From assembly GCF_001517425.1 (NCBI RefSeq), contig NZ_FBWL01000150.1, positions 1 through 48,261 of the forward strand: DNA of 48,261 nt. The letters are read 5' to 3'. Shown here in pieces: positions 15,998 to 24,711 of this stretch. Source of the DNA: Clostridium sp. C105KSO13 (GTDB taxonomy: Bacteria > Bacillota > Clostridia > Lachnospirales > Lachnospiraceae). The notes below the pieces were generated by a model, which worked only from the letters and a program-made list of their open reading frames with translations, searched no databases and was not told the DNA's origin. Position 1 is the stretch's first letter, and every line of letters begins with the position of its first letter. The position numbers were made by a program, and so were the translations under genes.

Positions 15998-16569
15998 TGA
16001 TCGTTTATCCCTCTTAGTTTTTCCAGTACTATTGCAGTTTCTAAATCCGCATCTCTTTTTCTCAGTGCCGCACTTCTTAATTGATTAAAATAAATTTCAC
16101 CAATAGCTATTTGCTTTTCTATCACTGGTAAATCCGGCACCTCAAGGCTCTTCAGCTGTTTGAGAGTAAACTTTAGAACTTGAGAACCTTGTAATCCCAC
16201 CTGAAACTGTCTTTTAATAAAGTTGTTCTCATTAAGCAAATAAACAATATACGTTGAGTCAATCTTTTCATCAGTTACCAGCTTAACGTAATTTTGCGTG
16301 TACAGATATCCATGATGATACCATCTGACGATAGCAGATTTTCCTGAAATCAGGCTGAAGACAACATCTCCCCGACAAAGTGTATTGACCTTATCAAAGG
16401 TTCGTATTCGTCTGCTGTGACTGCCGCCGGACTCAATACCGGTCAGGTCATCTTCAATGTCTGGTTGTCCATAATAAGTATATAGCGGTGCTTTGGTGTC
16501 AAATACTTCTTTAATCCTAAACTGTGGCGAACCACTTACGAACTTAATCATATCATTTAATTTAGCCAT
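15994..16569 (-). CDS. Half-length type I S-like protein (single TRD)
   Basis: A 191-residue protein with one target-recognition domain and one trailing helix, resembling half of a HsdS: the N-terminal RIKEVFDTKAPLYTYYGQPD, central GDVVFSLISGKSAIVRWYHH, and a C-terminal VPDLPVIEKQIAIGEIYFNQ helix region. It lacks the AWEQRKL repeat edge and does not share repeats with the main hsdS. It is the first gene of the hsdR transcript and overlaps it by four bases. Half-S proteins can dimerise to give a symmetric target or may regulate the complex. Which applies is unknown. Confidence 0.8.
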   Translation of the reverse strand: MAKLNDMIKFVSGSPQFRIKEVFDTKAPLYTYYGQPDIEDDLTGIESGGSHSRRIRTFDKVNTLCRGDVVFSLISGKSAIVRWYHHGYLYTQNYVKLVTDEKIDSTYIVYLLNENNFIKRQFQVGLQGSQVLKFTLKQLKSLEVPDLPVIEKQIAIGEIYFNQLRSAALRKRDADLETAIVLEKLRGINDQ

Positions 16570-16721
16570 ATAAAAATGTGCCTTTCAAAAATTAAATTTT
16601 ATTGTTATGTGTATTTTAACAGAACTGTCTTAAGAATGCAATTTTTATTTTATAGTTTCTAAAAATTACATTTATAAAGAGGGGGGTTTTGATAATCATA
16701 TCTATTTTTTATAATGAATTT

Positions 16722-17033
16722 TTATACGGATTTCAAGTAGTGCAGTAACGCGTCTTTCGTTAATGGCTCTGCATGACTTAAAATACAATATTGGCACTCT
16801 ATGCTTTCTATCAAATTTATCAATATTTCTAATTTAGCTTTATTCATGTATGAATTATTATAGAAATCTTCGCTTGTTGAATCTCCCAAAAACAATATTT
16901 TTTCTTCGGGCACATAAATTAGCACTGTATCTTCTGAATGGGGTGATTCTGCGTGGAAAATCCTTGCAGTCAACCCGCCCAAATTAATAGAGAGTTCTTT
17001 TTCAAATTGAATATCTGATAGTGTGACAACAAC
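16722..17033 (-). pseudogene. Metallo-beta-lactamase-fold hydrolase, C-terminal fragment
   Basis: The frame reads as the second half of a metallo-beta-lactamase-fold protein: FHAESPHSEDTVLIYVPEEK followed by ILFLGDSTSEDFY supplies the late metal-ligand region (H...D), and CILSHAEP the last histidine. The essential N-terminal HxHxDH is missing, and a stop codon lies directly upstream at 17034-17036. The only start is a TTG within the fold. It is therefore a remnant. Flanking stretches 16570-16721 and 17037-17195 show no gene. Confidence 0.7.
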
Positions 17034-17195
17034 TTACGGTCTGTTTCCGGTTGATGTGGGTAATAAAATACCCTGTCACTTATTTTCTTTAATTTCATTT
17101 ATTCTCTTACCTTTCCGGCAGCAAATCAAGAAGCCTCATTTCTATTTCCGATAATTGTTCCTCCTATATTAATTCCGACAGGTTGAAATTTACAA

Positions 17196-17762
17196 TTATC
17201 CTTCTGTCTTGCAGGGACATCCATCCAGATGGTCATCTATCACACCGATTCCCTGCAGAAATGAATAACAGATGACAGGCCCGACAAAACTGAATCCCCG
17301 TTTCTTCATGTCTTTACTTACAGCTTCTGATAATTCATCTTTGGCAGGCATCTCTGAAAGACACTTCAAATGATGAACAATCTGCTTCCCTTCCGTGAAA
17401 TGCCAGATATAATCATCGAATGATTTAAATTCACCTGAAGAGATTATCTGCCGCACTGCTTTAGCATTCCTCACAGCAGCTTTGATTTTGGCCTTGCTCC
17501 TTATAATTTCTGAATTCTGCAGAAGCGCTTCAATTTTCTGATCGTTGTAGCGGGCAACAGCACTGATGTCAAACTCATCAAATGCCTTCCTGATCGCAGC
17601 TTCCTTATGTATGATAGTAGACCACGACAGTCCTGCCTGCTGCCCTTCAAGGCAAAGCATGGCGAAAAGCTCCGTGTCGTCATGGCAAGGCTGGCACCAT
17701 CTGTTGTCATGATAAGCAAGCATAAGCGAATCGTTTTTGGTCCAATCGCGACATTCATTCAT
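17196..17762 (-). CDS. tag: DNA-3-methyladenine glycosylase I
   Basis: It removes 3-methyladenine from alkylated DNA to start base-excision repair. The 188 residues cover the whole Tag family: C-x-W near the start, LAYHDNRWCQPCHDDTELF, LEGQQAGLSWSTII with the base-pocket residues, a helix-hairpin-helix-like middle, GFSFVGPVICYSFLQGIGVI, and DDHLDGCPC at the end with the zinc-binding histidine and cysteine. GAGGTG precedes the ATG. It is monocistronic and intact. Confidence 0.93.
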   Translation of the reverse strand: MNECRDWTKNDSLMLAYHDNRWCQPCHDDTELFAMLCLEGQQAGLSWSTIIHKEAAIRKAFDEFDISAVARYNDQKIEALLQNSEIIRSKAKIKAAVRNAKAVRQIISSGEFKSFDDYIWHFTEGKQIVHHLKCLSEMPAKDELSEAVSKDMKKRGFSFVGPVICYSFLQGIGVIDDHLDGCPCKTEG

Positions 17763-17937
17763 ATCTTCACCTCATCTTCTTAATCTCATGTTCGTGTTGT
17801 AATTGTTACTTGCATAAATGTCAAATATAATTCATAATTCCAGTCCATTTTGGGGATTTACCCATATCTGTTTTAACTGGTAGTACACCTCTCTTGCTAC
17901 CTGGTAAAGCGTTCCTTGTAAATTATAAAGGTTCATC

Positions 17938-18225
17938 TCATTCATTGGTGTTCTTAATGTTTATTCGACTCTCGATGAATGCTTTAGAAATGAGCATAGC
18001 CTGTATTATAGGCTCAAAGCGATTGAATTGTGAGGTCCCTTTATCGTATTTATTTTGTGCTTTTGTAGTTTTATTTATGATTGAAACCACAGGGGGCAGA
18101 GCCTCTCTCAATTCCCTTTCTGTATAATTTACAGTTTTATCATTCGTAAGAAGTGCCTTAGAAATATAAAGTGCTTTGATTCTGTTTTTTAGGAGCGTCT
18201 TGTTGCCCAAACCCGCCGCCTCCAT
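17938..18225 (-). CDS. Small unknown protein with internal repeat
   Basis: A 95-residue basic protein. It shows an internal repeat: RIKALYISKALL (residues 15-26) and PIIQAMLISKAFI (72-84), separated by a conserved-looking YTERELREALPPVVSII. The pattern suggests a small helical domain. The ATG at 18225 lies in a GGAGGCGGCG run with no clear ribosome binding site, so the true start may be later. A second open stretch upstream (18229-18340, minus) with ISESEPINDYGTIYIGLPNW may be part of an older, longer gene. No function assigned. Confidence 0.5.
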   Translation of the reverse strand: MEAAGLGNKTLLKNRIKALYISKALLTNDKTVNYTERELREALPPVVSIINKTTKAQNKYDKGTSQFNRFEPIIQAMLISKAFIESRINIKNTNE

Positions 18226-18384
18226 GAGTGCAAAAAGGGATTACTGTTTTAAACCAGTTCGGTAACCCTATATATATTGTTCCATAATCATTTATTGGTT
18301 CAGATTCAGATATTAGTTTAAGGCGGTATCTCCTGTTGTTTTTTACTCCAAAAAACAAATTCCTCTTAACAGTATAATTGAAAA

Positions 18385-18527
18385 AACACAGGCATACAAG
18401 CTGTGGGGGCTTTTCTATCTAGGCCTAAAGCCGGTAGGGGAACCACTCGCCTAGCAAGTGGTTTTATTGTATGGGCATACAATAAGAGATTTTAGGGCAT
18501 CCGTCATGACGGCAGGTGCCCTTTTTC
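18385..18527 (+). ncRNA. Candidate structured RNA with loop-loop contact
   Basis: TATAAT at 18373-18378 is followed by a stack of hairpins. Hairpin 1 is GGCTTT (18408-18413)/AAAGCC (18427-18432). Hairpin 2 is AACCACT (18441-18447)/AGTGGTT (18457-18463). Hairpin 3 is ATTGTATG (18466-18473)/CATACAAT (18476-18483). Then comes a terminator. The loops of hairpins 1 and 2 contain CTAGGC (18419-18424) and GCCTAG (18449-18454), perfectly complementary. CATACAA also occurs at 18393-18399, so TTGTATG (18467-18473) has two mutually exclusive partners. It matches no RNA family I recognise. Confidence 0.5.
18494..18527 (+). terminator. Intrinsic terminator of the candidate RNA
   Basis: AGGGCA (18494-18499) pairs with TGCCCT (18517-18522) around an inner CCGTCATGACGG palindrome, followed by TTTTTC on the plus strand. 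On the minus strand there is no T run, so it serves a plus-strand transcript although no plus-strand protein gene precedes it. Confidence 0.7.
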
Positions 18528-18538
18528 TTAGTAAAACA

Positions 18539-20578
18539 TTATAAAAATCTTGTGATTATTTGTACCAACCTTATCGGAAGCTGCTTTAAATCGGTTATAT
18601 CCAATGTATTTTCAGCTCCGTAAAGCTCACAGATAGCCTCTTTATCCTGCCCAATAGCTGCAGCAAGAAATTGGATGCCTTTACGCCTGAATTCCTGTAA
18701 AGTATCTTTCATATCATGAACTGCTTTTTCACCTGTATAATCGGGCATAGCCTTAGGCTGCCCGTCACTGATGCTGATAATTAATTTGGTTTTTTGAGGT
18801 ACATGAAGCAATCTATCAGAAATAATACGTAATGCCATACCATCTCGGTTATTGCTGCGAGCCTGAATGTTCATAAGGGTATATTTGTCATCCGGGTCTT
18901 TACTTTCAAAGTCTACGTATGCATAAATAGACATTTGTTCCAGTTTCGAGCGGTCTGCTGTATCACCGTAAACCATTATCGGAATACCACACCCCATACA
19001 AAATTCATATAAAGCGACTGCTGCCTGTTTTGCCGCTTCTAAACGCCCGAAGGCAGACATAGATGCTGATTCATCAATCCTGAGAGCAACTGCGAGGGAT
19101 GGTTCTTCCTCAGGAGGACGCTTGCGGGCAAATACGCGGAAGTCCGGAATAGCAGCTCGATCTGCACAGAACTTTGTGCCATAAAGCTGAGATTTAGTAA
19201 ATTCAGAAGAAACTTCATGCTCCAAAAGCGGGTTTGTTTTGCGGATTAATTCCCGAATAACCGGAAGTAAGTCAGCAGCCATGTTGTGATATTCCTCCCT
19301 GCTTTGGGGCGTAGTTTCCGGACGATGTACAATAAGCTTGATTGCCGCATGGCAGGTGCCCTGAGTGCTTTGCCGCGCTTCCCTGTTTAACTGTTTACGA
19401 AATCCCTTTTTTTGTGATTTGCTTGTAAAGGATCGATTAAGCTCATGGTAAAGTGGTGCGCCGTTATCACCATTATCATTGCTTGAAACATCCGTATTTT
19501 TTTCACTGCTCGTGTCTGAATGTCCTTCACTTTCTGCTGATTTTCTCAGGCAGATTGCATTTTTATCAACTTTATCTGTTTCTGCAGAGTATTCCCCATT
19601 ACCGGAAATATGAAGTTCCATTACTTCTGGATTCTCTCCATCTGCAGGAGAATGAGATACCGTCTCTAATTCCTCAAGTTTATCTATCAGGCCATGACTT
19701 AACAGTGCCTGTTCTAAAATGGCAAGCTCCTGTGGGTCAGTGGTAATTTTGTAGAGCACCTTATAATATAGCGTGCTTTGTACTGAAGCACCACTTGCAA
19801 CAGCATCAGCCCAAAAAATATAGGATCGCATCCCAGCTACACCCTTAATGGCATTAGCCCGGGCCGTTTCATCTAACAAAATAATAGTTTCGGCTAAAAG
19901 AGAAAGAACATTTTCAGAATGATAGCCGGTCTTAGCTTCAGCTCTTTCTATCATAACCGCTTTAGGGGGTAAATCTAGTTTTTCAGCATGTTGTACTCGA
20001 TCACGCAAAGCTTCATTCAAAGGCCGGCAGCCATTATATCCACGGTTTGTTGTAATAACAGCAATAAAATCAGGATGCCTGTGTACAATACGAGTAGGCA
20101 GGTTTAGACTGCCATCTGGTTCTAATGCGGAATTTAGAGCCATTAAAACAGCAGCATCCCTAATAACTGTGGGTTCCTGAATTTCCAAGAGCCATCCATT
20201 TTCATATGCCCGGACAATTTCTGACGGATAATATCGATATTCAACAGTATCTGATTTATCATCTTTTTCCGACAATACTGGAAGAATAGAACCAAGCACA
20301 TCGGATTTATCCATATCTGCAAAACAAGTTACCTTCGTATACGGCAGATGGAAATCAGCAGAGAGGGCTTTGGCAAGCTGGGTTTTCCCAGAACCTGCAT
20401 CACCTTCCAGCAAAATTGTACTGATTTTCATTTCTCCGCGGTTCCAATTTCTTGCTGCTTCTTGATATATACGTCTTTCTGCTTCACTTTCAATATGTGA
20501 GGGCGGTTTTTTCCAGACAAGAGATTGTTCCTCTTCAGTCAGTTGTCTGGCAGGTGACTGATTACATATCGGTTTCAT
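18539..20578 (-). CDS. MoxR-type AAA ATPase fused to VWA domain
   Basis: A 679-residue two-part protein. The N-terminal AAA+ ATPase has Walker A GDAGSGKT at residues 59-66 and sensor-like AVITTNRGYNGCRPLNEALRDR. A low-complexity acidic and Ser-rich linker runs from about residue 305 to 375. The C-terminal von Willebrand A domain has the MIDAS motif DESAS at 502-506 and ISISDGQP further on. This is the MoxR/CoxE or cobaltochelatase-like plan used for ATP-driven remodelling of a partner protein or metal insertion. It starts one base after its partner's stop. The target is unknown. Confidence 0.85.
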   Translation of the reverse strand: MKPICNQSPARQLTEEEQSLVWKKPPSHIESEAERRIYQEAARNWNRGEMKISTILLEGDAGSGKTQLAKALSADFHLPYTKVTCFADMDKSDVLGSILPVLSEKDDKSDTVEYRYYPSEIVRAYENGWLLEIQEPTVIRDAAVLMALNSALEPDGSLNLPTRIVHRHPDFIAVITTNRGYNGCRPLNEALRDRVQHAEKLDLPPKAVMIERAEAKTGYHSENVLSLLAETIILLDETARANAIKGVAGMRSYIFWADAVASGASVQSTLYYKVLYKITTDPQELAILEQALLSHGLIDKLEELETVSHSPADGENPEVMELHISGNGEYSAETDKVDKNAICLRKSAESEGHSDTSSEKNTDVSSNDNGDNGAPLYHELNRSFTSKSQKKGFRKQLNREARQSTQGTCHAAIKLIVHRPETTPQSREEYHNMAADLLPVIRELIRKTNPLLEHEVSSEFTKSQLYGTKFCADRAAIPDFRVFARKRPPEEEPSLAVALRIDESASMSAFGRLEAAKQAAVALYEFCMGCGIPIMVYGDTADRSKLEQMSIYAYVDFESKDPDDKYTLMNIQARSNNRDGMALRIISDRLLHVPQKTKLIISISDGQPKAMPDYTGEKAVHDMKDTLQEFRRKGIQFLAAAIGQDKEAICELYGAENTLDITDLKQLPIRLVQIITRFL

Positions 20579-20579
20579 A

Positions 20580-21044
20580 TTAATAACACTCCAGTTCTTC
20601 TAAAATGCAGCCAAGTACTCGTTGGCGTTCCCCTATTAATTCCCCTAAATCATTCAGACTCTGGGCAAATGCTTTGATATCTTCGTCGATATTTTGATTA
20701 TCAGTACATATCTCTACGGGTAATACACCACCTTGTACTCCAATACGTTCTGCAGTGGGCTTTTCCGGGTCATATAAGAGTGGAAATCTATAAGCCTCTT
20801 TGAAATAAAGTAATGTCCTGGACAAAAGGATCATCATGTCAAATACTTGATGAACAGGCAGCTCCTGAGCCAAAATCAATTTGTCATCTTTATCAGCTTT
20901 CCAAATTTGTGCTGCAATCTGCATTTCTTTATTTTCTTCCAGCATAGGTGCGCCTAACGTTAAGCGTTTAATGTCAGATTTATAAGCATTTCTGCCATCT
21001 ATACGGTCATAATCATTTGATGTAATAACAACTTTTTCATTCAT
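20580..21044 (-). CDS. Unknown partner of the AAA/VWA protein
   Basis: A protein of about 154 residues from ATG 21044, which has AGGAGG eight bases upstream (an ATG two codons earlier is too close). It starts MNEKVVITSNDYDRIDGRNA, is acidic and predicted helical, and has no membrane segment or catalytic motif that I recognise. Immediate linkage to the AAA/VWA gene suggests an adaptor or substrate. The gap upstream (21045-21237) holds no gene; a TATACT near 21130 on the minus strand may be its -10. Confidence 0.75.
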   Translation of the reverse strand: MNEKVVITSNDYDRIDGRNAYKSDIKRLTLGAPMLEENKEMQIAAQIWKADKDDKLILAQELPVHQVFDMMILLSRTLLYFKEAYRFPLLYDPEKPTAERIGVQGGVLPVEICTDNQNIDEDIKAFAQSLNDLGELIGERQRVLGCILEELECY

Positions 21045-21237
21045 CTCCATATCCTCCTTGCACTTAAGTCAGGGGCGAGGCACTGTGCTCCTAAACTTTC
21101 AAATATTCCTTGTGCTCACTTCGATCTAGTATAAACTAATGTACTTCAAAAAATAATCCATGCTCCGTAGACCACCATTCGAAAGCTTACTAGGCCACTT
21201 TTGCAAAAAGTCTAGGCAGACAAACCAACTAACCCAG

Positions 21238-22851
21238 TTAAGCTCCTTCAACCATATCCCGCCTGCAATATCCCACATAGCCAAATATCATCAGGGCAAT
21301 ACTAATGACTGTCATAGTTAGAAAAATCACTCCATCAAACTTATCTATTGGCATACGTGGAACCCAGCTTTGTACAGCTGTTTTTGAAAACCATTCCGGT
21401 AAATCTAAAATTTTGCCAAAATAATTTAATGCAAAAGAATATCCAAGATATACATAAATAACTTTACCCAGTTTTGGTGCCCAGCCTAAAGCCAACGCTG
21501 CAAGTCCGCTAAAAAAGAATACAGAAGGCAGAAAGTTATAGCCTGCAGCGATAAAATCGCCCATCTTCATAGATGAGCCCTCACCCATTGCAGAAATTGC
21601 CGTACCACCAAGACTGCCCGCAGCCAGTAAAATACCAATTACTCCTGCAGCAATTGCCAAAATGATACTAGTCCAATAGAGTTTAGACCGAGTCACTTTT
21701 GTAGCATAAAGCTGGCTCAGATGTAACCGCGTTTCTTCCGCAAAAAGTTTATTCACAATAGTGATTGGCAAAATAGAAACTAATCCAATCATTACCATCA
21801 TAATGGTTCCGGTAAATGATGCTTCAATTGAAATACCAGCTTGTGTAAACATCTGGGTTAACATTTCATTGCTTCTAAGGAAGGTCTGCATATCTCCATA
21901 AATCGAACCATAAGCTGCTCCCATGATTACAAAGGCAATCAACCAGCTAATCACTACGCCTTTGTTAAGTTTGATAAACAAGCCAGGTACGGACAGTAAG
22001 GATTTTTTCGCTGACGCACGACCTTCTCTTTCAGGTAAGTAACCAGCTCCCATGTCACGCCCCCCTTCAAGGGCAAAGGCAATCATTACTACAATAATGC
22101 AAAAGACTACAGCAAAAATAAGAGGAACCCAATTATTTTCAGTAAATGGATAAGTTAGATAAGTCCATCCCATAGGGTTGATCATCGAAAAATCAACATC
22201 TGACACATCTGTGCCGGCACGGACAATATAGAGTAATCCTATCATTCCAAGAGCTGAACCAGTAGCACCGGATGAAGTTGACATAATCTGTGCCATAACT
22301 AATGTGATTACAGCTCCCAGGATACCAGCCATCCCAATAGATGCGCCAAACAGAAATGATCCTTTAGTCGTAATCGTATCTGCACCAAAGCTAATCATAA
22401 CCACGCTGGTAAAAAGCGCCAATAAAATATTGATAAGTACAACTTCGACAATCACAGCAAAAGAATTTGCCTGACGACCTACCCTAAAGGAGCGCACCAG
22501 TTCAGTTAGACCATGATCTTCCTCCTTACGAGTATGGCTTACAACATGCAAAGCAGCCGTAATCATGGCAAACAAACCACAAAACAACAACATTTCATGG
22601 GCATACATGGCTCCTAATGTATACTCTGCCGCTGTGTCTGCCGGTGTCGGGCCAACCATTGAAATCATGGCTGGATTTTTCATAGTTTCATACATCCCAA
22701 TCAATCCTTGTCCCTTGCCGATTTCCGCAAATGCCGGAATAAATCCACCTGAAAACAAGCCCAGACCTAAAATCCAGATAATAATTTTTTTCCGATCACG
22801 TTTCAAATATTGTGCAAATAGTGCACCCCAACGTGCAAATTTTTCTTTCAA
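21238..22851 (-). CDS. ABC exporter permease (TnrB3-type, large)
   Basis: The membrane half of an ABC exporter, with about 12 hydrophobic segments in some 537 residues, matching the COG3559-type 'exporter of polyketide antibiotics' plan in which two six-helix halves are fused. I choose TTG 22851 (giving MKEKFARWGALFAQYLKRD), which has AGGAGG eight bases upstream and lies 22 bases after the ATPase stop. An upstream ATG in the same frame lies inside the ATPase gene. Regulated with the ATPase by the divergent TetR gene, it likely exports a hydrophobic toxin or drug. The substrate is unknown. Confidence 0.85.
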   Translation of the reverse strand: MKEKFARWGALFAQYLKRDRKKIIIWILGLGLFSGGFIPAFAEIGKGQGLIGMYETMKNPAMISMVGPTPADTAAEYTLGAMYAHEMLLFCGLFAMITAALHVVSHTRKEEDHGLTELVRSFRVGRQANSFAVIVEVVLINILLALFTSVVMISFGADTITTKGSFLFGASIGMAGILGAVITLVMAQIMSTSSGATGSALGMIGLLYIVRAGTDVSDVDFSMINPMGWTYLTYPFTENNWVPLIFAVVFCIIVVMIAFALEGGRDMGAGYLPEREGRASAKKSLLSVPGLFIKLNKGVVISWLIAFVIMGAAYGSIYGDMQTFLRSNEMLTQMFTQAGISIEASFTGTIMMVMIGLVSILPITIVNKLFAEETRLHLSQLYATKVTRSKLYWTSIILAIAAGVIGILLAAGSLGGTAISAMGEGSSMKMGDFIAAGYNFLPSVFFFSGLAALALGWAPKLGKVIYVYLGYSFALNYFGKILDLPEWFSKTAVQSWVPRMPIDKFDGVIFLTMTVISIALMIFGYVGYCRRDMVEGA

Positions 22852-22873
22852 CCTATTTTCCTCCTTCCGACAC

Positions 22874-23755
22874 TTAGACTTCATAATGACGTATAAATAA
22901 GTCTTCAAGCGTTGGTGGAACAGATTCAAACTTCTTAACACCTATTTTTACCGCTTCGGACAAAATATCATTGATGTATTCATTATCTGCAGAGAATGTT
23001 GCTTGATTGCCTTTTTGTTTGAAATCATGGACACCTTTAACAGATGCCATCTTAGCCACATCACTTTCTGCTGTCAAAGTAACTGTAGAACGCGTTAAGT
23101 GACGCAATTCATCCAATGTCCCGGTTTCAACAACTTTTCCCTGACGAATGATAGCCACCTTATCTGCTAAACGTTCCACTTCACTTAAAATATGTGAGGA
23201 TAGTAAAATTGCTTTCCCTGCATGCTTGATTTTTTCAACTTCATCCTGGAAGACAGCTTCCATTAAAGGATCAAGGCCAGAAGTCGGTTCATCAAATATA
23301 TACAAATCGGAGTCAACCGACAACGCCGCAATCAAGCCTACTTTTTGGCGGTTTCCTTTTGAATAGCTTTTTGATTTCTTTTTAGGATCTAATTCAAAAC
23401 GTTGAATCAGATAGTCACGTTTTCCCTTATCTCCTCCACCATGTAATTTAATAAATAAGTCAATAATTTCGCCCCCTGTTAAGCTGCCCCAAAGAGCCAC
23501 ATCCCCCGGAACATAAGAAATTCGCTCATGTATCGCAAGGCTATCCTTCCAGACATCCTTATCAAAAATTTTCACCTCCCCGGCATCACGATTGATAATC
23601 CCAAGTAAAGTACGAATCGTTGTTGACTTACCCGCACCATTTGGTCCAATAAAGCCGACAACTTCTCCTGCATTTACTGAGAATGTCACATCATGCAATG
23701 CTATAAAATTACCAAATTTCTTTTGTAACCCTTGCACTTTTACGATTTCTTTCAT
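22874..23755 (-). CDS. ABC exporter ATP-binding protein
   Basis: The nucleotide-binding subunit of the exporter, 293 residues. Walker A is GPNGAGKS at 37-44, followed by the Q-loop region. The signature is degenerate (YSKGNRQKVGLIAAL instead of LSGGQ), as is usual in CcmA/DrrA-type ATPases, and Walker B is LYIFDEPTSGLD. The C-terminal ~80 residues form the DrrA-like regulatory extension. AAGGAG lies ten bases before the ATG. It is the first gene of a two-gene operon divergent from tetR. Confidence 0.92.
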   Translation of the reverse strand: MKEIVKVQGLQKKFGNFIALHDVTFSVNAGEVVGFIGPNGAGKSTTIRTLLGIINRDAGEVKIFDKDVWKDSLAIHERISYVPGDVALWGSLTGGEIIDLFIKLHGGGDKGKRDYLIQRFELDPKKKSKSYSKGNRQKVGLIAALSVDSDLYIFDEPTSGLDPLMEAVFQDEVEKIKHAGKAILLSSHILSEVERLADKVAIIRQGKVVETGTLDELRHLTRSTVTLTAESDVAKMASVKGVHDFKQKGNQATFSADNEYINDILSEAVKIGVKKFESVPPTLEDLFIRHYEV

Positions 23756-23810
23756 GATAATAAAACTCCTTCTATAATTAGTTTGAAATAGTTTTATAAT
23801 GTGCCTTCCA

Positions 23811-23901
23811 GTTTAAAACAAGGTTTAAAATTCCAAACATACATTACGAACTAAAATATTATTATCATTCGTATTATCGCTTATTACTCCTTGTTTTAAA
23901 C
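23811..23901. promoter_or_regulatory. Paired inverted-repeat operator between exporter and tetR
   Basis: GTTTAAAACAAGG (23811-23823) and CCTTGTTTTAAAC (23889-23901) are perfect inverted copies 65 bases apart in the divergent intergenic region (23756-24098). An inner ACGAA/TTCGT pair lies between them. The position suits binding by the divergently encoded TetR protein. The gap otherwise holds only AT-rich promoter DNA. Confidence 0.6.
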
Positions 23902-23982
23902 CAAAAGTCATTTATAGATTCAATTATATATCTATTTATTAATCTAGTCAAATTAAAATATCATAATATAATTATTATTTAT

Positions 23983-24011
23983 TTGATAATTCAGAACTGA
24001 TAATATATAAT
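23983..24011 (+). promoter_or_regulatory. Promoter of the tetR gene
   Basis: TTGATA (23983-23988) and TATAAT (24006-24011) are separated by 17 bases, about 90 bases before the TetR start. Confidence 0.7.
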
Positions 24012-24098
24012 GAAATCATAAGAAAGAAATGAATCAAACGTTCCAAAAGCATTCTAAAAACACCTTTAAACATGATCAGTAGAAAGCAGGAATTATGA

Positions 24099-24695
24099 AT
24101 GAACGGCTATGAAAAACGAACACAGGAGAAGAAACATCAAGTTCTAGAATCAACTTTCCATTTAATGAATACAGATGCCGGTATGGAAAATTTAACAATG
24201 GATGAAATCGCTAAAAATGCCAATGTTGGTAAGACATCGATTTTTAAGTATTTTGGAACTAAAGAAAACCTGATACATGAAGTCTATAATGATTTCATAA
24301 ATAAAATCGGACAAACAGCCCACGAAATCATGGCTGAAAATAGACCTTTCGAAGAAACTCTGATTGCTATAAGCCAGAACAAAATTAATTATCTGGAAAA
24401 AGTCAATAAGCAGTTTTATCTGGATTTAATGGAATTCATTACGACGAAGGATAATGAGGACTTATCTTCGATGATGCAGCAATACACCAAAGAAAGTTAT
24501 AGTCTCATGCTGGATTTATTCCACCGCGGCCGAAAAGAAGGCAAGATTGATCTGAAATATTCGGATGAATTCCTTTTGATTTATTTACAGGCCCTGGTTG
24601 AAGGTATCTCCACCCCTCACATCTATCAAAAGATTATCCCATATACCGCTCAATGGACAGAATTGCTGATCAAAGGTATTGCTCCGAGTAAGTGA
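24099..24695 (+). CDS. TetR/AcrR family transcriptional regulator
   Basis: A 198-residue repressor. The N-terminal helix-turn-helix is clear: NLTMDEIAKNANVGKTSIFK followed by YFGTKENLI, the canonical TetR recognition helix. The C-terminal helical ligand-binding domain is of normal length. It is divergent from the two-gene ABC exporter and shares a control region with paired inverted repeats, so it most likely represses the exporter until a transported compound binds. The start was chosen at ATG 24099; an overlapping ATG at 24095 leads quickly to a stop. Confidence 0.9.
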   Translation: MNGYEKRTQEKKHQVLESTFHLMNTDAGMENLTMDEIAKNANVGKTSIFKYFGTKENLIHEVYNDFINKIGQTAHEIMAENRPFEETLIAISQNKINYLEKVNKQFYLDLMEFITTKDNEDLSSMMQQYTKESYSLMLDLFHRGRKEGKIDLKYSDEFLLIYLQALVEGISTPHIYQKIIPYTAQWTELLIKGIAPSK

Positions 24696-24711
24696 AATTG
24701 ATTTTGTAATC

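Noticed and set aside
18229-18358. Minus-strand frame of 66 codons upstream of the 95-residue gene
   Set aside because: The middle looks protein-like, but the ends do not, and no start site is visible. I mention it only as a possible remnant.
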